A stretch of 53,451 nt of DNA from Desulfomicrobium sp. UBA5193 (GCA_002412965.1 DHWB01000006.1:1-53451); one strand, 5' to 3'. Positions 24,793-34,488 are shown, counted from the stretch's first letter. Program-made: numbers and translations. Notes: a model not told the origin generated them from the sequence alone.

Positions 24793-24833
24793 AAAGGCGG
24801 CCCGGGAGACCAGGCCGCCTTTTGACGTTCATG
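24793..24833 (+). terminator. Terminator of hldD, possibly shared with uvrA
   Basis: AAAGGCGGCC (24793-24802) pairs with GGCCGCCTTT (24823-24832 or so) and ends in four T. The minus-strand side has a weaker T-rich flank, so it may serve the convergent uvrA as well. Confidence 0.85.
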
Positions 24834-24850
24834 GGGAATGACAGAAAGAA

Positions 24851-27592
24851 TCACAACTCCAGGAAAGGCCCCGTGACCGAGCCCGGATTTTGTTTGAGTT
24901 CCTCCGGGGTGCCCTGGGCCACGATGAGGCCGCCGTTTTCGCCTCCTCCGGGACCCAGGTCCATGACGTGGTCCGAGGCCGCGACCACATCCAGGTTGTG
25001 CTCGATGACTATCACCGAGGCGCCCTTGTCAACGAGGGTATGCAGTACTGCGATGAGCTTGCCGACCTCGTGCATGTGCAGCCCCGTGGTCGGTTCATCC
25101 AGAATGTAGAGGGTCCCGGGCAGGCTCCTTTTGCCCAGCTCGCGCGAGATTTTTATGCGCTGGGCTTCGCCGCCGGACAGGGTTGTCGCGGGCTGGCCCA
25201 GGCGGATATATTCGAGGCCCACCTCCTCCAGTACGCCGAGCTTGCGTTCCAGCGCGGAGTGGTTGGCGAAGAATTGCCGCGCCTCGCTCACGGTCATGTC
25301 GAGGACATCGGCGATGGACTTGTCGCGGTACAGGATGTCGAGGGTCTCGCGGTTGTAGCGTTTGCCCCCGCAGACCTCGCAGGTCACGAAGACGTCGGGC
25401 AGGAAGTGCATCTCGACCCGGATCTGGCCGTCGCCCTGGCAGGTCTCGCAGCGTCCGCCGCGCACGTTGAAGCTGAACCGCCCGACGTTGTAGCCGCGCT
25501 TCTTGGCGTCCTTGCTGCCCGCGAAGATGGCCCGGATCTCGTCGAAGATCTTGGTGTAGGTGGCGGGGTTGGAGCGCGGCGTGCGGCCGATGGGGCTCTG
25601 GTCTATGGAGATGATCTTCTCCACGACCCCGGCGCCCTCGATGCCCCGGATTGTTCCGGGACTGTCCACCTTGAGCCCCAGCCCGAGGGCCAGGTGCTTG
25701 TAGAGGGAGTCCATGACCAGCGAGCTTTTGCCCGAGCCGGAGACTCCGGTGATGCACACCAGTGCGTCCAGGGGAAAGCGCGCGTCGATCTCGCGCAGGT
25801 TGTTGGTGGTCACTCCGCGCAGCGTGATGGCGCGGCTTGAGTCCCTGCGTCCCGAAGGTCGGGCGATGCGCAGTTCGCCGCGCAGGTATTTGCCGGTCAG
25901 GCTCTTGGAGACGGTCACCAGCTCATGGGGCGTTCCGGCGAAGACCAGCTCTCCGCCCAGAAACCCCGAGCCGGGGCCGAGCTCCAGCACGTGGTCGGCG
26001 GCGCGGATGGTCGGTTCGTCGTGTTCGACCACGAGTACGGTGTTGCCCCGGCCCTGAAGCTGGCGCAGGGTGTTGATGAGGCGCTGGTTGTCGCGTGGGT
26101 GCAGCCCGATGCTGGGCTCGTCCAGGACATAGGTCACGCCGACCAGACCCGAGCCGAGCTGCCCGGCCAGACGGATGCGCTGCGCCTCGCCACCGGACAG
26201 GGTCGACATGTTGCGGGCCAGGTTGATGTAATCGAGCCCGACATTGGCCAGAAATTCCAGGCGGTGGCAAAGCTCCTTCAAAAGCGGGGTGCTGATCTCC
26301 ACGTTCACGCCGGAGAAGCTCAGACCCTGCAGCCAGCCAAGGGCCCGGGTGATGGGCAGCGAGCAGAAGTCGAAAATGCTCAAACCCTCGACGCGCACGG
26401 CCAGGGATTCGGGCCGTAGCCGCGCGCCCTTGCAGGCCGGACAATCCATGGTCTGGCGATAGCGGGCCAGCTCGTCGCGCCAGATGGGTCCGAGGCTCCC
26501 GCCCTGTTCGAGGAAATGGATCACGCCCGGCCAGGCTTCGTCGCCGTGAAAGAGGGCTTTTTTGGCGTCAGCGCTGAAGGATTGCAGCGGAGTGTCCAGG
26601 GTGAAGCCGTGTCTCTTGCCCAGGTTTTGCAGTTCGCTGGCGAAGCGGTCCATGGTCCGTCCCTTCCAGGGCAGGATCGCGCCCTGGCGCAGGGAGAGGC
26701 CGCCGTTGGGGGCCAGGAGGGCTGGCTCGTAATACTCCACCGCGCCCAGGCCCGAGCAATGCGTGCAGGCACCTTGGGGGCTGTTGAAGGAGAAGAGCTG
26801 GGGGCTTGGCTTTGGCAGGCTCAGGCTGCACTTGGGGCAGACGGCATCGGTGGAGAAGAAGATGTCCTCGCCGCCTATGATGGAGACGATGATCCGCCCT
26901 TCGCCGGACTTGAGGCCCAGCTCCACGGAATCGGCCAGGCGTTTGCGCATGTCGGGCTTCATGACCAGCCGGTCCACCACCAGGTCGATGGAGTGCTTCT
27001 GATTCTTGGTCAGTTCCGGAACCGGATCGAGGGGCAGCACCTCCCCGTTGATTCTGGCCCGCACAAAGCCCTGTGCTTTGAGCTTCTTGAAGAGGTCCGC
27101 GTGGGTGCCCTTCTTGTGGTCCACCAGCGGGGCCAGGAGCATGAATTTTGTCCCTTCCGGCAGTCCGAGCACGCGGTCCATGATTTCGTCGCTGCTCTGG
27201 GCCGCGATGGGCACGCCGCAGACCGGACAGCTGGGGGTGCCGAGGCGGGCATAGAAGACGCGCAGAAAATCGTAGATTTCCGTAACCGTGCCTACGGTCG
27301 AGCGCGGATTCTTGGACACGGTCTGCTGTTCCAGGGAAATTGCCGGGGTCAGGCCCTCGATGAGGTCGACGGCCGGCTTGTCCATCTGGGGCAGGAACTG
27401 GCGGGCATAGGCGGACAGGGACTCCACGTAGCGCCGCTGGCCTTCGGCGTAGACGATGTCGAAGGCCAGGGTGGACTTGCCCGAACCGGACGGGCCGCAG
27501 ACGACGACAAGCTTGTCCCTGGGGATATCGAGGGTCAGGTTCTTGAGATTGTGCTGCCGTGCGCCTGCTATATGTATGACTTTGGTGTCCAT
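24851..27592 (-). CDS. uvrA: Excinuclease ABC subunit A
   Basis: Damage-recognition ATPase of nucleotide excision repair. 913 residues, slightly shorter than E. coli UvrA. Two ABC modules: Walker A GPSGSGKST near residue 36 and GVSGSGKSS in the second half; signatures LSGGEAQRI twice; Walker B VLDEPSIGLH and ILDEPTTGLH. Both zinc modules are present (CPKC...CTHC and CETC...CEVC). Transcribed away from the flavoredoxin gene. Confidence 0.97.
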   Translation of the reverse strand: MDTKVIHIAGARQHNLKNLTLDIPRDKLVVVCGPSGSGKSTLAFDIVYAEGQRRYVESLSAYARQFLPQMDKPAVDLIEGLTPAISLEQQTVSKNPRSTVGTVTEIYDFLRVFYARLGTPSCPVCGVPIAAQSSDEIMDRVLGLPEGTKFMLLAPLVDHKKGTHADLFKKLKAQGFVRARINGEVLPLDPVPELTKNQKHSIDLVVDRLVMKPDMRKRLADSVELGLKSGEGRIIVSIIGGEDIFFSTDAVCPKCSLSLPKPSPQLFSFNSPQGACTHCSGLGAVEYYEPALLAPNGGLSLRQGAILPWKGRTMDRFASELQNLGKRHGFTLDTPLQSFSADAKKALFHGDEAWPGVIHFLEQGGSLGPIWRDELARYRQTMDCPACKGARLRPESLAVRVEGLSIFDFCSLPITRALGWLQGLSFSGVNVEISTPLLKELCHRLEFLANVGLDYINLARNMSTLSGGEAQRIRLAGQLGSGLVGVTYVLDEPSIGLHPRDNQRLINTLRQLQGRGNTVLVVEHDEPTIRAADHVLELGPGSGFLGGELVFAGTPHELVTVSKSLTGKYLRGELRIARPSGRRDSSRAITLRGVTTNNLREIDARFPLDALVCITGVSGSGKSSLVMDSLYKHLALGLGLKVDSPGTIRGIEGAGVVEKIISIDQSPIGRTPRSNPATYTKIFDEIRAIFAGSKDAKKRGYNVGRFSFNVRGGRCETCQGDGQIRVEMHFLPDVFVTCEVCGGKRYNRETLDILYRDKSIADVLDMTVSEARQFFANHSALERKLGVLEEVGLEYIRLGQPATTLSGGEAQRIKISRELGKRSLPGTLYILDEPTTGLHMHEVGKLIAVLHTLVDKGASVIVIEHNLDVVAASDHVMDLGPGGGENGGLIVAQGTPEELKQNPGSVTGPFLEL

Positions 27593-27718
27593 GAATACTC
27601 TGTTGCGAATGGTTGGGATGAGGTTTTGACTTGCGGGATGCTACCTATAACCATATGAAAATCGCTGGCAAGTGTACTCGCAAGAGATTATGGAGAGGAC
27701 CGCATTTTGGAGAGAAGA

Positions 27719-28297
27719 ATGAAAGTTTCACTTGGGGCCAAGACCCTGGCCCAGCCCGCGCCGCTGTGGATTGTAGGGTCTTATGATGAGAACGGCAAAC
27801 CCAATGCGATGGCTGCGGCCTGGGGCGGGATATGCTGTTCCAAGCCGCCGTGCATCGCGGTGTCCCTGCGTGAAGAGCGGCACAGCTATGCATCCATTCT
27901 TGCGCGCCGTGCGTTCACGATCAGCGTGCCCTCGGCCAGCCATGCAGCGCAGGCGGACTATTTCGGCATTGCCTCGGGCAAGGATACCGATAAATTCGCG
28001 GCCACGGGTCTGACCCCTGTCCGCTCGGAGCTGGTTGACGCGCCCTATGTGGGGGAGTTTTCATTGGTGCTCGAGTGCACCTTGCTGCGGACCGTGTCCT
28101 TGGGTATGCACGTCCAGTTCGTCGGGGAGATCGTCGATGTCAAGGCCGATGCGGATGTCCTCGACGAGAAGGGCTACCCGGACGCGGCCAAGGTCCGGCC
28201 TTTGATATTCACGCCCGTGACCAGGGCGTATCACACGGTGGGCGAGTATGTCGGACAGGCCTTTGAAATGGGCCTGATTTTTGGTGCGAAGAGTTAG
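27719..28297 (+). CDS. flr: Flavoredoxin-like FMN protein (flavin reductase family)
   Basis: FMN-binding electron-transfer protein. Desulfovibrio flavoredoxin is reported to act in thiosulfate reduction and in electron flow between hydrogenase and sulfite-side components. 192 residues, beginning MKVSLGAKTLAQPAPLWIVGSYD, with AAAWGGICCSKPPCIAVSLRE (FMN-binding region) and ADYFGIASGKDTDKFAATGLTPVRS, which I recognise as close to the Desulfovibrio gigas protein. The frame opens four codons earlier at TTG; ATG 27719 with GGAG six bases upstream is the better start. The two Cys in GGICC are notable. Confidence 0.88.
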   Translation: MKVSLGAKTLAQPAPLWIVGSYDENGKPNAMAAAWGGICCSKPPCIAVSLREERHSYASILARRAFTISVPSASHAAQADYFGIASGKDTDKFAATGLTPVRSELVDAPYVGEFSLVLECTLLRTVSLGMHVQFVGEIVDVKADADVLDEKGYPDAAKVRPLIFTPVTRAYHTVGEYVGQAFEMGLIFGAKS

Positions 28298-28326
28298 GAT
28301 CGACCAACACGAAAACGGAAGAGATC

Positions 28327-29352
28327 ATGACCCAGCAATGCGCGAATTTCTTTTGTTCCCAGGATGTCGTAAGCTCACTGATCAGGGCCGGGGTTCCGGC
28401 CAATTCCAAGTGGGGCGCGCTCATCCTCTATATGCGATCCATTTCCGAATACGATTATCTCTCCTCGGAACAAAAGCAGCAGATGCAGAACCTTGTCATG
28501 CAGATCATCCGGGAAGGGGATTTTTCCGAAGTCCGGTTCAAGGATATCGTGCGCCGCAAGGAGCAGATACTGTATCAGCCTTGGAACAAGAAGTTGGAGC
28601 AGACATTTCGCGAGACGGTTGCGCTGATCGAACAGACACGCACGCAGAACATGCTGCGGACCAAGGAGGTCCGGGACCTGCGCGAGACCACCATCAATAC
28701 GGTCACGGAGCAGAACGTGCTGGAGGCCATGGTCATTGAAATCAGGGCCTCCTTCGAGAAGGTGATCACGCACATGGAGCAGGACACCCAGGACCTGGTG
28801 GAGATGAGCTACACCGACTCTCTGACCAAGCTCAGCAACCGCCGGGCGTTTGACCGCTATTTCCAGACGACACTGGCCGAATACTTGGTCACGGGCAAAC
28901 CCATGAGTTTGTTGCTTCTGGACATCGACAATTTCAAGAAGTTCAACGACTCCTACGGCCACCGCATAGGCGATCAGGCCCTGGTCACCGTGGCGGGCAA
29001 ACTCACCGGATATGCCAAGAAGTACGGCACGTCCCCAAACTGCGGCTTTTTTCCGGCGAGGTTCGGCGGCGAGGAGTTCGTGGTCGTCCTACCAGGGATG
29101 GACAGGTCGCAGGCCTTTGAAGATGCCGAAAATTTGCGGACCATCATTGAGGAGTACGACTTCATCATCCGCGACCACAATGGCCAGGTGCTGCAGAAGG
29201 GCATCAAAATCACCGTGTCCATCGGCGTGGCCGAATTGAACTGCGCCTGGGGCGAAGAGGCGGGTTCGCGCCTCGTCGACGAGGCGGACAAGGCCATGTA
29301 CCAGGCCAAGGCCAAGGGGCGGAACCAAGTCTGCATCACAAACGGGCGCTAG
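28327..29352 (+). CDS. Diguanylate cyclase (GGDEF protein)
   Basis: Makes c-di-GMP, the second messenger that favours biofilm over swimming. 341 residues, soluble: an N-terminal helical region of about 165 residues with no recognised sensor domain, then a GGDEF domain with DSLTKLSNRRAFD, LLLDIDNFKKFNDSYGH and the active-site GGEEF (247-251), which is fully canonical. No inhibitory-site RxxD is seen just before GGEEF (the residues there are FFPAR). It follows the flavoredoxin by 30 bp and could be co-transcribed. It could feed the adhesin system at 37-50 kb; that link is speculation. Confidence 0.93.
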   Translation: MTQQCANFFCSQDVVSSLIRAGVPANSKWGALILYMRSISEYDYLSSEQKQQMQNLVMQIIREGDFSEVRFKDIVRRKEQILYQPWNKKLEQTFRETVALIEQTRTQNMLRTKEVRDLRETTINTVTEQNVLEAMVIEIRASFEKVITHMEQDTQDLVEMSYTDSLTKLSNRRAFDRYFQTTLAEYLVTGKPMSLLLLDIDNFKKFNDSYGHRIGDQALVTVAGKLTGYAKKYGTSPNCGFFPARFGGEEFVVVLPGMDRSQAFEDAENLRTIIEEYDFIIRDHNGQVLQKGIKITVSIGVAELNCAWGEEAGSRLVDEADKAMYQAKAKGRNQVCITNGR

Positions 29353-29377
29353 AGTGTTTGCCTGAGCTCAAGTCGCG

Positions 29378-29407
29378 GCTCTCCGGGTTTTCGGGGAGCT
29401 TTTTTTT
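29378..29407 (+). terminator. Rho-independent terminator after the diguanylate cyclase
   Basis: An 8-bp stem (29378-29385 with 29392-29399, one G-U) followed by eight T. Confidence 0.88.
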
Positions 29408-29476
29408 GTACGTTACGCGGCGGCAGGCCTTTTCGTCGGAGTTTGGAACGCCAAGAAGTGGTGCGTTGATGGAATG

Positions 29477-30955
29477 TCAGGCTTGGACGGGACAGCCTTC
29501 AAGGATGGTTTTGAGGCGCGCGGCATACGTGTGGTCCGTCAGGATGTGCGCCTGCCAGGCCCGGCGCAGTTCTTCCTTGTGCAGTGGCGCGGCGGCCAGG
29601 GAGCGCAGAAGCTCCGCCGCCTGCTCCGGAGTCTCAAAGGATACGCCCTGAGTCAGTTTCTGCGGGAAAATTTTCAGGCCGGGCGTGTCGTCCGTGAGCA
29701 GGAAGCCGCCGCAGGCCCAGACGTCGAAATGTCGCTGGGTCAGGCCGTGGGGGAGGAGCAGGCTGGTCAGGTTCAGGGAAAAAGACGCCTCGCGATAGAT
29801 TTTTGCCAGTCCGCAGTAATAGTCGACGGGGGGCAGCAGTCTGGCTCTTGGCACCAACGTGCGCCAGCGCTCATCGCCGACGACCGTCAGGGCCACAGTC
29901 TCGGCAAGGGCCGCGAGACAATCCTGCCTCCAGGCGGCCGAGGCCGTCTCCGCCCCCAGGCCCAGAATCCGCACTTCGTTTCCCGGCCACAGCGTGAGTG
30001 CTGGCAACCTGTCCCGCCACCATCCGAAATGGGCCTGCCGTCCGCTCAAGCCCTGCGCCTCCCTGGCCAGGTCTTGCGGAATCCGGCAGGCGGCGAAGAA
30101 GCGGTCCCGGTCCGGAAAGGCCGAGCGGCCCACAAAAGTCAGGTCCTGCCCTGCGGGGCAGGATGGTCCCGGTCCGAAGAAGCGCGGGCTTGCAGCCAGG
30201 GGCAGGTGCCGGGCGTCGGCGTCGATGGCGCGCAAGGGCTTGACGAACCAGTCGTCGGTGACAAAGAGGGGCAGCCTCTTCCACATCCGGTTCTTCTGAT
30301 CGGTGAGCAGGTGCAGTGGGTTGTCCACGCACCAGACCGCCACGGGCACGCGGGCCGCTTCAAGCAGCGCCTGGTTTTCCCCGTAGGGGTCCAGTCCGTG
30401 GAAATTGACGCTCAGAAACAGCTCGGGCCGTTCCTGATTAAGGACGAGGGCCAGTTCACTGGTCGAAAGCCGCCCAGGCAGAAATCGAGGGGTAAGGCCC
30501 AGCGCCGATGCCGCATCGGCCAGTTCGGGAATGATGAGCCCGTTGTCGGGGCCGGGCAACCAGAGGCTCCTGGCGGGGGCTGCATGCGCCGGGCGCAGGA
30601 GCCGGGCCAGCAGCGGCGCGAAAATGGATGGGAAGAGCCGGCTTGCGGGAGCATAATGCAGGACGCGCGCTGTGGGCAGGAGGCGATGCGCCGCCTCCAG
30701 GGAGACGCGCTCCCAGTCGAGTGGAATGGCCGCATGCCAGGACCGGGGCAACTGGTCTTCGAGCTCCGGGACATGCAGCAGATACACGCGGCCGCCGGCA
30801 GCATGCGTGGCGCAGAGCGCGGGGTCGGGGCCGGGGCAGGTGATGAGCAGATCCTTGCCTTGGCCATGGAGATGTAGATGTTGCTCTCCCTCGGGGAGCG
30901 TTGTAGAAATTCCCAGTTCGTTTTTCAACTTTACACGTATGGGTCTGGCTGGCAT
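29477..30955 (-). CDS. CgeB-like glycosyltransferase
   Basis: 492-residue GT-B type protein. The C-terminal half has the block SFSLNLTSLLLPHGLTQRHFDVWACGGFLLTDD, the hallmark of the CgeB/YkvP glycosyltransferase group, followed by GVSFETPEQAAELLRSL. The N-terminal half contains LWLPGPDNGLIIPELA and LFLSVNFHGLDPYGEN. In Desulfovibrionales such enzymes often decorate flagellin or surface polymers; here the gene stands alone, divergent from rlmE, so the acceptor is unknown. The sequence is unusually Arg/Leu/Ala rich but consistent with the high-GC background. Confidence 0.82.
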   Translation of the reverse strand: MPARPIRVKLKNELGISTTLPEGEQHLHLHGQGKDLLITCPGPDPALCATHAAGGRVYLLHVPELEDQLPRSWHAAIPLDWERVSLEAAHRLLPTARVLHYAPASRLFPSIFAPLLARLLRPAHAAPARSLWLPGPDNGLIIPELADAASALGLTPRFLPGRLSTSELALVLNQERPELFLSVNFHGLDPYGENQALLEAARVPVAVWCVDNPLHLLTDQKNRMWKRLPLFVTDDWFVKPLRAIDADARHLPLAASPRFFGPGPSCPAGQDLTFVGRSAFPDRDRFFAACRIPQDLAREAQGLSGRQAHFGWWRDRLPALTLWPGNEVRILGLGAETASAAWRQDCLAALAETVALTVVGDERWRTLVPRARLLPPVDYYCGLAKIYREASFSLNLTSLLLPHGLTQRHFDVWACGGFLLTDDTPGLKIFPQKLTQGVSFETPEQAAELLRSLAAAPLHKEELRRAWQAHILTDHTYAARLKTILEGCPVQA

Positions 30956-31002
30956 GAAGGCGCTCGCTTGGGTGGTCGGGATGCTGCCCCGGTCAAAAAA
31001 GC

Positions 31003-31617
31003 ATGAAACAATACCAAGATTATTACTTTAAAAAGGCCAAACAGGATAATTATCCTGCCCGCTCCGTATACAAGCTTCAGGAAATGGACAAGGCGCACAA
31101 GCTCTTGCGCCAGGGCCAGAAAGTGCTTGATCTCGGGGCCTGTCCCGGTTCCTGGACCCTGTACGCGGCCGAGCGCGTCGGCGCGGGGGGGCGGGTCATC
31201 GGCATCGACCTGAACATGCCGGACACTGTCTTTCCGGAGCAGGTGACCTTTTTACAGGAAGACATCTTTGCCCGTTCGCCCGTGTTCCTCGGGCATCTGC
31301 AGGCCCTGGCCCCTTTTGACGTGGTCATGAGCGACATGGCTCCCAAGACCACGGGGACGAAATTCACCGATCAGGCCCGCTCCATCCAGCTGGTGGAGGC
31401 GGCGTTCACCGTGGCCGAGGAATGGCTTGCCTCGGGAGGGACCTTCATAGCCAAGGTATTCGAAGGTCCGGACGTGCATCCTTTCGTGCAGTCCATCAGA
31501 TCGCGTTTTGCCAAGGTGACCATGGTCAAGCCCAAGAGCAGCCGGGCGGAGAGCAAGGAAATATTCATTCTGGGCCTGGGTTTTGTCCCCGCTGGCCGCG
31601 AGGCCTCGCCCGCATAA
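31003..31617 (+). CDS. rlmE: 23S rRNA (uridine-2'-O-)-methyltransferase RlmE (FtsJ/RrmJ)
   Basis: Methylates the ribose of U2552 in the ribosomal A-loop late in 50S assembly. The 204-residue protein begins with YYFKKAKQDNYPARSVYKLQEM, which holds the catalytic Lys, then the SAM-binding VLDLGACPGSWTLYA, DVVMSDMAPKTTGTK with catalytic Asp, FIAKVFEGPDV with second Lys, and SSRAESKEIFILG with the Glu: the full K-D-K-E tetrad. The ribosome-binding site is weak. First gene of the plus-strand run towards ruvB, 17 bp before yebC. Confidence 0.93.
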   Translation: MKQYQDYYFKKAKQDNYPARSVYKLQEMDKAHKLLRQGQKVLDLGACPGSWTLYAAERVGAGGRVIGIDLNMPDTVFPEQVTFLQEDIFARSPVFLGHLQALAPFDVVMSDMAPKTTGTKFTDQARSIQLVEAAFTVAEEWLASGGTFIAKVFEGPDVHPFVQSIRSRFAKVTMVKPKSSRAESKEIFILGLGFVPAGREASPA

Positions 31618-31634
31618 CTTTTTTGGAGGATTGT

Positions 31635-32375
31635 ATGGCAGGACATAGTAAATGGAAGAACATCCAGCATCGCAAAGGGCGGCAGGATCTCAAGCGCGGC
31701 AAGATGTTCACCAAGGTGACCAAGGAAATCATCCTGGCGGCCAAGGGCGGCGGGGATCCGGACATGAACGCGCGCCTGCGCGCGGCCATTGACGCGGCCA
31801 AGGCCGTGAACCTGCCCAAGGACAAGATCGATACGGCCATCAAGAAGGGCACGGGCGAGCTGGCCTCCGAAGCGCTGGAAGAGATCATGTACGAGGGCTA
31901 CGGTCCCGGCGGCGTGGCCGTGCTGGTCGAGGCGGTGACGGACAACAGAAACCGGACCGTGGCCGAAGTGCGCCATATCCTGAGCAAGAACGGCGGCTCC
32001 ATGGGCGCTGCTGGCTGCGTGGCCTGGATGTTTGACAAGAAGGGCGTGTTCACCTTCGACAAGGCCGCCTACAACGAGGAGCAGCTGCTGGAAGCCGGGC
32101 TTGAGGCCGGAGTGGAAGACGTTTTCGATGAGGACGAGTCCTGGCAGGTGCAGTGCGCGGTCGAAGATTTCCAGAACGTACGCACGGCCTTCGAGGCAGC
32201 GGGTATCGTCTTTCAGAGCGCCGAGCTGAACCGCATCCCGCAGAACACCGTGGCCGTCGACGCGGACACGGGCCGCAAAATGCTCAAGCTTTACGACGCC
32301 CTGGACGACAACGACGACGTGCAGAACGTCTACGCCAATTTCGACCTCCCGGACGAACTTCTGGCGGAGATGTAA
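31635..32375 (+). CDS. yebC: YebC/PmpR-family regulatory protein
   Basis: 246 residues starting MAGHSKWKNIQHRKGRQDLKRGKMFTK, the invariant YebC N-terminus, with GTGELASEALEEIMYEGYGPGG and EVRHILSKNGGSMGAAGCVAWMF. The family includes DNA-binding regulators and, more recently, factors that help ribosomes through proline stretches. The open frame starts 70 codons earlier inside rlmE; ATG 31635 has GGAGG at good spacing. Placement directly before ruvCAB is common in bacteria. Confidence 0.96.
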   Translation: MAGHSKWKNIQHRKGRQDLKRGKMFTKVTKEIILAAKGGGDPDMNARLRAAIDAAKAVNLPKDKIDTAIKKGTGELASEALEEIMYEGYGPGGVAVLVEAVTDNRNRTVAEVRHILSKNGGSMGAAGCVAWMFDKKGVFTFDKAAYNEEQLLEAGLEAGVEDVFDEDESWQVQCAVEDFQNVRTAFEAAGIVFQSAELNRIPQNTVAVDADTGRKMLKLYDALDDNDDVQNVYANFDLPDELLAEM

Positions 32376-32384
32376 TCCGGTCCC

Positions 32385-32906
32385 ATGGCAGCGGACCGCA
32401 TCATCCTGGGCGTGGATCCCGGCTCGCGCTGCATGGGCTACGGCCTGGTGCTGGAGCGGTCCGGGGTGCTGTCCCTGGTCGAGGCGGGAGTGGTCCGTCC
32501 GGCCGAAGAGGCCATGAGCGCCCGTCTGGGGCTCATGTACGCCCGGATCTCGGAGCTGCTGCATGCACATTCTCCACACGCGGTCGCGGTGGAGAATGTT
32601 TTTTTTGCCCGCAACTCGGCCTCGGCTCTCAAGCTCGGCCAGGCACGGGGCGCGGTGCTGGCCGCCTGCGGCGTGTACGGGGCGCAGGTCTTCGGCTACG
32701 AGCCCACATTGGTCAAGAAATCCCTGGTCGGAGCGGGCCGGGCGGAAAAGAGCCAGGTCTCGTTCATGGTCGGACAACTGCTGGGGGTTAAGCCCGACTG
32801 GGCCGAAGATGCCGGCGACGCCCTGGCCCTGGCCATCTGCCATCTGAATCACTCCCGTTTCCTGGCTGCCGTGGCCGCTGGTCAAAACGGGGCAACTCGT
32901 CTATAG
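32385..32906 (+). CDS. ruvC: Holliday junction resolvase RuvC
   Basis: Endonuclease that cuts Holliday junctions during recombination. The 173-residue protein has the RNase H-like core with the first catalytic Asp in ILGVDPGSRCMGYG, AVENVFFARNSASALKLGQARGA with catalytic Glu, KSLVGAGRAEKSQV, and the C-terminal acidic pair in WAEDAGDALALAICH. Begins 9 bp after yebC; the ribosome-binding site is weak. Confidence 0.95.
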   Translation: MAADRIILGVDPGSRCMGYGLVLERSGVLSLVEAGVVRPAEEAMSARLGLMYARISELLHAHSPHAVAVENVFFARNSASALKLGQARGAVLAACGVYGAQVFGYEPTLVKKSLVGAGRAEKSQVSFMVGQLLGVKPDWAEDAGDALALAICHLNHSRFLAAVAAGQNGATRL

Positions 32907-32915
32907 CTCCTCTCC

Positions 32916-33512
32916 ATGATTGCCTATCTCGAAGGAACGGTTCTGCGCCGCGATGAAGAGTCCTGTGTCCTGCTCACCGCAGGGGGCGTGGGCTATCAGC
33001 TCCATTTGACCGCGGACGGGTTGGCCGCCCTGCCCGGTGCCGGTGATACGGCCCGGCTTTTCGTCCATACCCTGGTCCGCGAGGACGCCTTGACCCTCTT
33101 CGCCTTTTCCTCCTGGGAAGAGCGGCAGGCCTTCGTGACCCTGCTCGGTGCGCCCAAGCTCGGCCCCAAGACGGCCCTGGCCATGCTCGGATGCTATTCC
33201 CCGGCGGAACTGGCGGCGTGCATCGCAAAGGAAGACGTAGCCGCCCTGACCCGTGTGCCCGGAATCGGCGCCAAGACGGCCAAACGGCTGCTGCTGGATC
33301 TGAAGGACAAGCTTGTTTCTTCTCCGAGCCTGGTTCCCGGGCGGACCGCTCCGGCGCCCACGGCTTCGGCCGATTGCGCGGCGGCGCTCGTGTCCCTGGG
33401 ATACGGGCGGCATGAAGTGGACGAGGTGGTGCGGGTCGTGTTCGAGAAGGAGCCCGATCTGGACGCGGGCAGCGCCATCCGGCAGGCTCTGAAGATTTTC
33501 GCTTCCAAATAG
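32916..33512 (+). CDS. ruvA: Holliday junction DNA-binding protein RuvA
   Basis: Tetramer that binds the four-way junction and loads RuvB. 198 residues: N-terminal OB fold (MIAYLEGTVLRRDEESCVLLTAGGVGYQL), helix-hairpin-helix motifs (LLGAPKLGPKTALAMLG and VPGIGAKTAKRLLLDLKDK), and a C-terminal three-helix RuvB-contact domain (AAALVSLGYGRHEVDEVV). Lies 9 bp after ruvC and 1 bp before ruvB. Confidence 0.96.
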   Translation: MIAYLEGTVLRRDEESCVLLTAGGVGYQLHLTADGLAALPGAGDTARLFVHTLVREDALTLFAFSSWEERQAFVTLLGAPKLGPKTALAMLGCYSPAELAACIAKEDVAALTRVPGIGAKTAKRLLLDLKDKLVSSPSLVPGRTAPAPTASADCAAALVSLGYGRHEVDEVVRVVFEKEPDLDAGSAIRQALKIFASK

Positions 33513-33513
33513 T

Positions 33514-34488
33514 ATGATCCAGAACCCCATCGAAGAGCACATCCGTCCGCGCACCCTGGACGACTTCATCGGCCAGGAGGATGTCCGCGGCAACCTGAAG
33601 ATTTATCTGCAGGCAGCCAAGGAGCGCGGCCAGCAGCTGGATCACTGCCTGCTCTACGGCAATCCGGGCCTGGGCAAGACCACCCTGGCCCAGATCATGG
33701 CCAGTGAGCTGGGCGTGAATTTGGTCTCCACTTCCGGACCGGTCCTGGAGCGCAGCGGAGATCTTGCCGCCATCCTGACCAGCCTGAACCGGCACGACCT
33801 GCTCTTCATCGACGAGATCCACCGCATGCCGCCCGTGGTGGAGGAGATCCTGTATCCGGGCATGGAAGACTTCAAGCTTGATCTCATTGTCGGGCAGGGG
33901 CCAGGGGCGCGCACGGTCAAGATTGAGCTGGAGCCCTTCACCCTGGTCGGGGCCACGACCCGCATCGGTCTGTTGACCTCTCCGTTACGGGACCGTTTCG
34001 GGGTCATCTGCCGCCTGGAATTCTACAATCCGCAGGAGCTTTCCCTGATCGTGACCCGCGCGGCCCGCATCCTGGGACTGCAGATCAGCGCCGACGGGGC
34101 GCTTGAGATAGGCAAACGCTCACGGGGCACGCCGCGCATCGCCAACCGGTTGCTGCGCCGCGTGGCCGACTACGCCCAGGTGGCCGGGAGCGCGCTCATC
34201 GACGCGGAGGTGGCGGCCAAGGGCCTTGATATCATGGATGTGGATTCGCGGGGCCTGGACATGATGGATCGCAAGATCCTGGAATGCATCATCGATCATT
34301 TCGGCGGCGGGCCCGTGGGCGTGAAGACCATTGCGGCGGCCTGCTCCGAAGAGGTGCGGACCATTGAGGACATCTACGAGCCCTACCTGATCCAGTGCGG
34401 TTTTTTGAAGCGTACCCCCCGGGGGCGGGTGGTCACGCCCAAGGCCTATCAGCATATCGACGGCGGGCTGAAGCTGCGCGGCGAATAG
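33514..34488 (+). CDS. ruvB: Holliday junction branch-migration ATPase RuvB
   Basis: AAA+ motor that drives branch migration with RuvA. 324 residues with Walker A YGNPGLGKTTLAQ, Walker B LLFIDEIHRMPPVVEE, the RPRTLDDFIGQ opening, sensor motifs GATTRIGLLTSPLRDRFG (arginine finger region), and the C-terminal winged helix (FLKRTPRGRVVTPKAYQH). Last gene of the ruvCAB operon. Confidence 0.97.
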   Translation: MIQNPIEEHIRPRTLDDFIGQEDVRGNLKIYLQAAKERGQQLDHCLLYGNPGLGKTTLAQIMASELGVNLVSTSGPVLERSGDLAAILTSLNRHDLLFIDEIHRMPPVVEEILYPGMEDFKLDLIVGQGPGARTVKIELEPFTLVGATTRIGLLTSPLRDRFGVICRLEFYNPQELSLIVTRAARILGLQISADGALEIGKRSRGTPRIANRLLRRVADYAQVAGSALIDAEVAAKGLDIMDVDSRGLDMMDRKILECIIDHFGGGPVGVKTIAAACSEEVRTIEDIYEPYLIQCGFLKRTPRGRVVTPKAYQHIDGGLKLRGE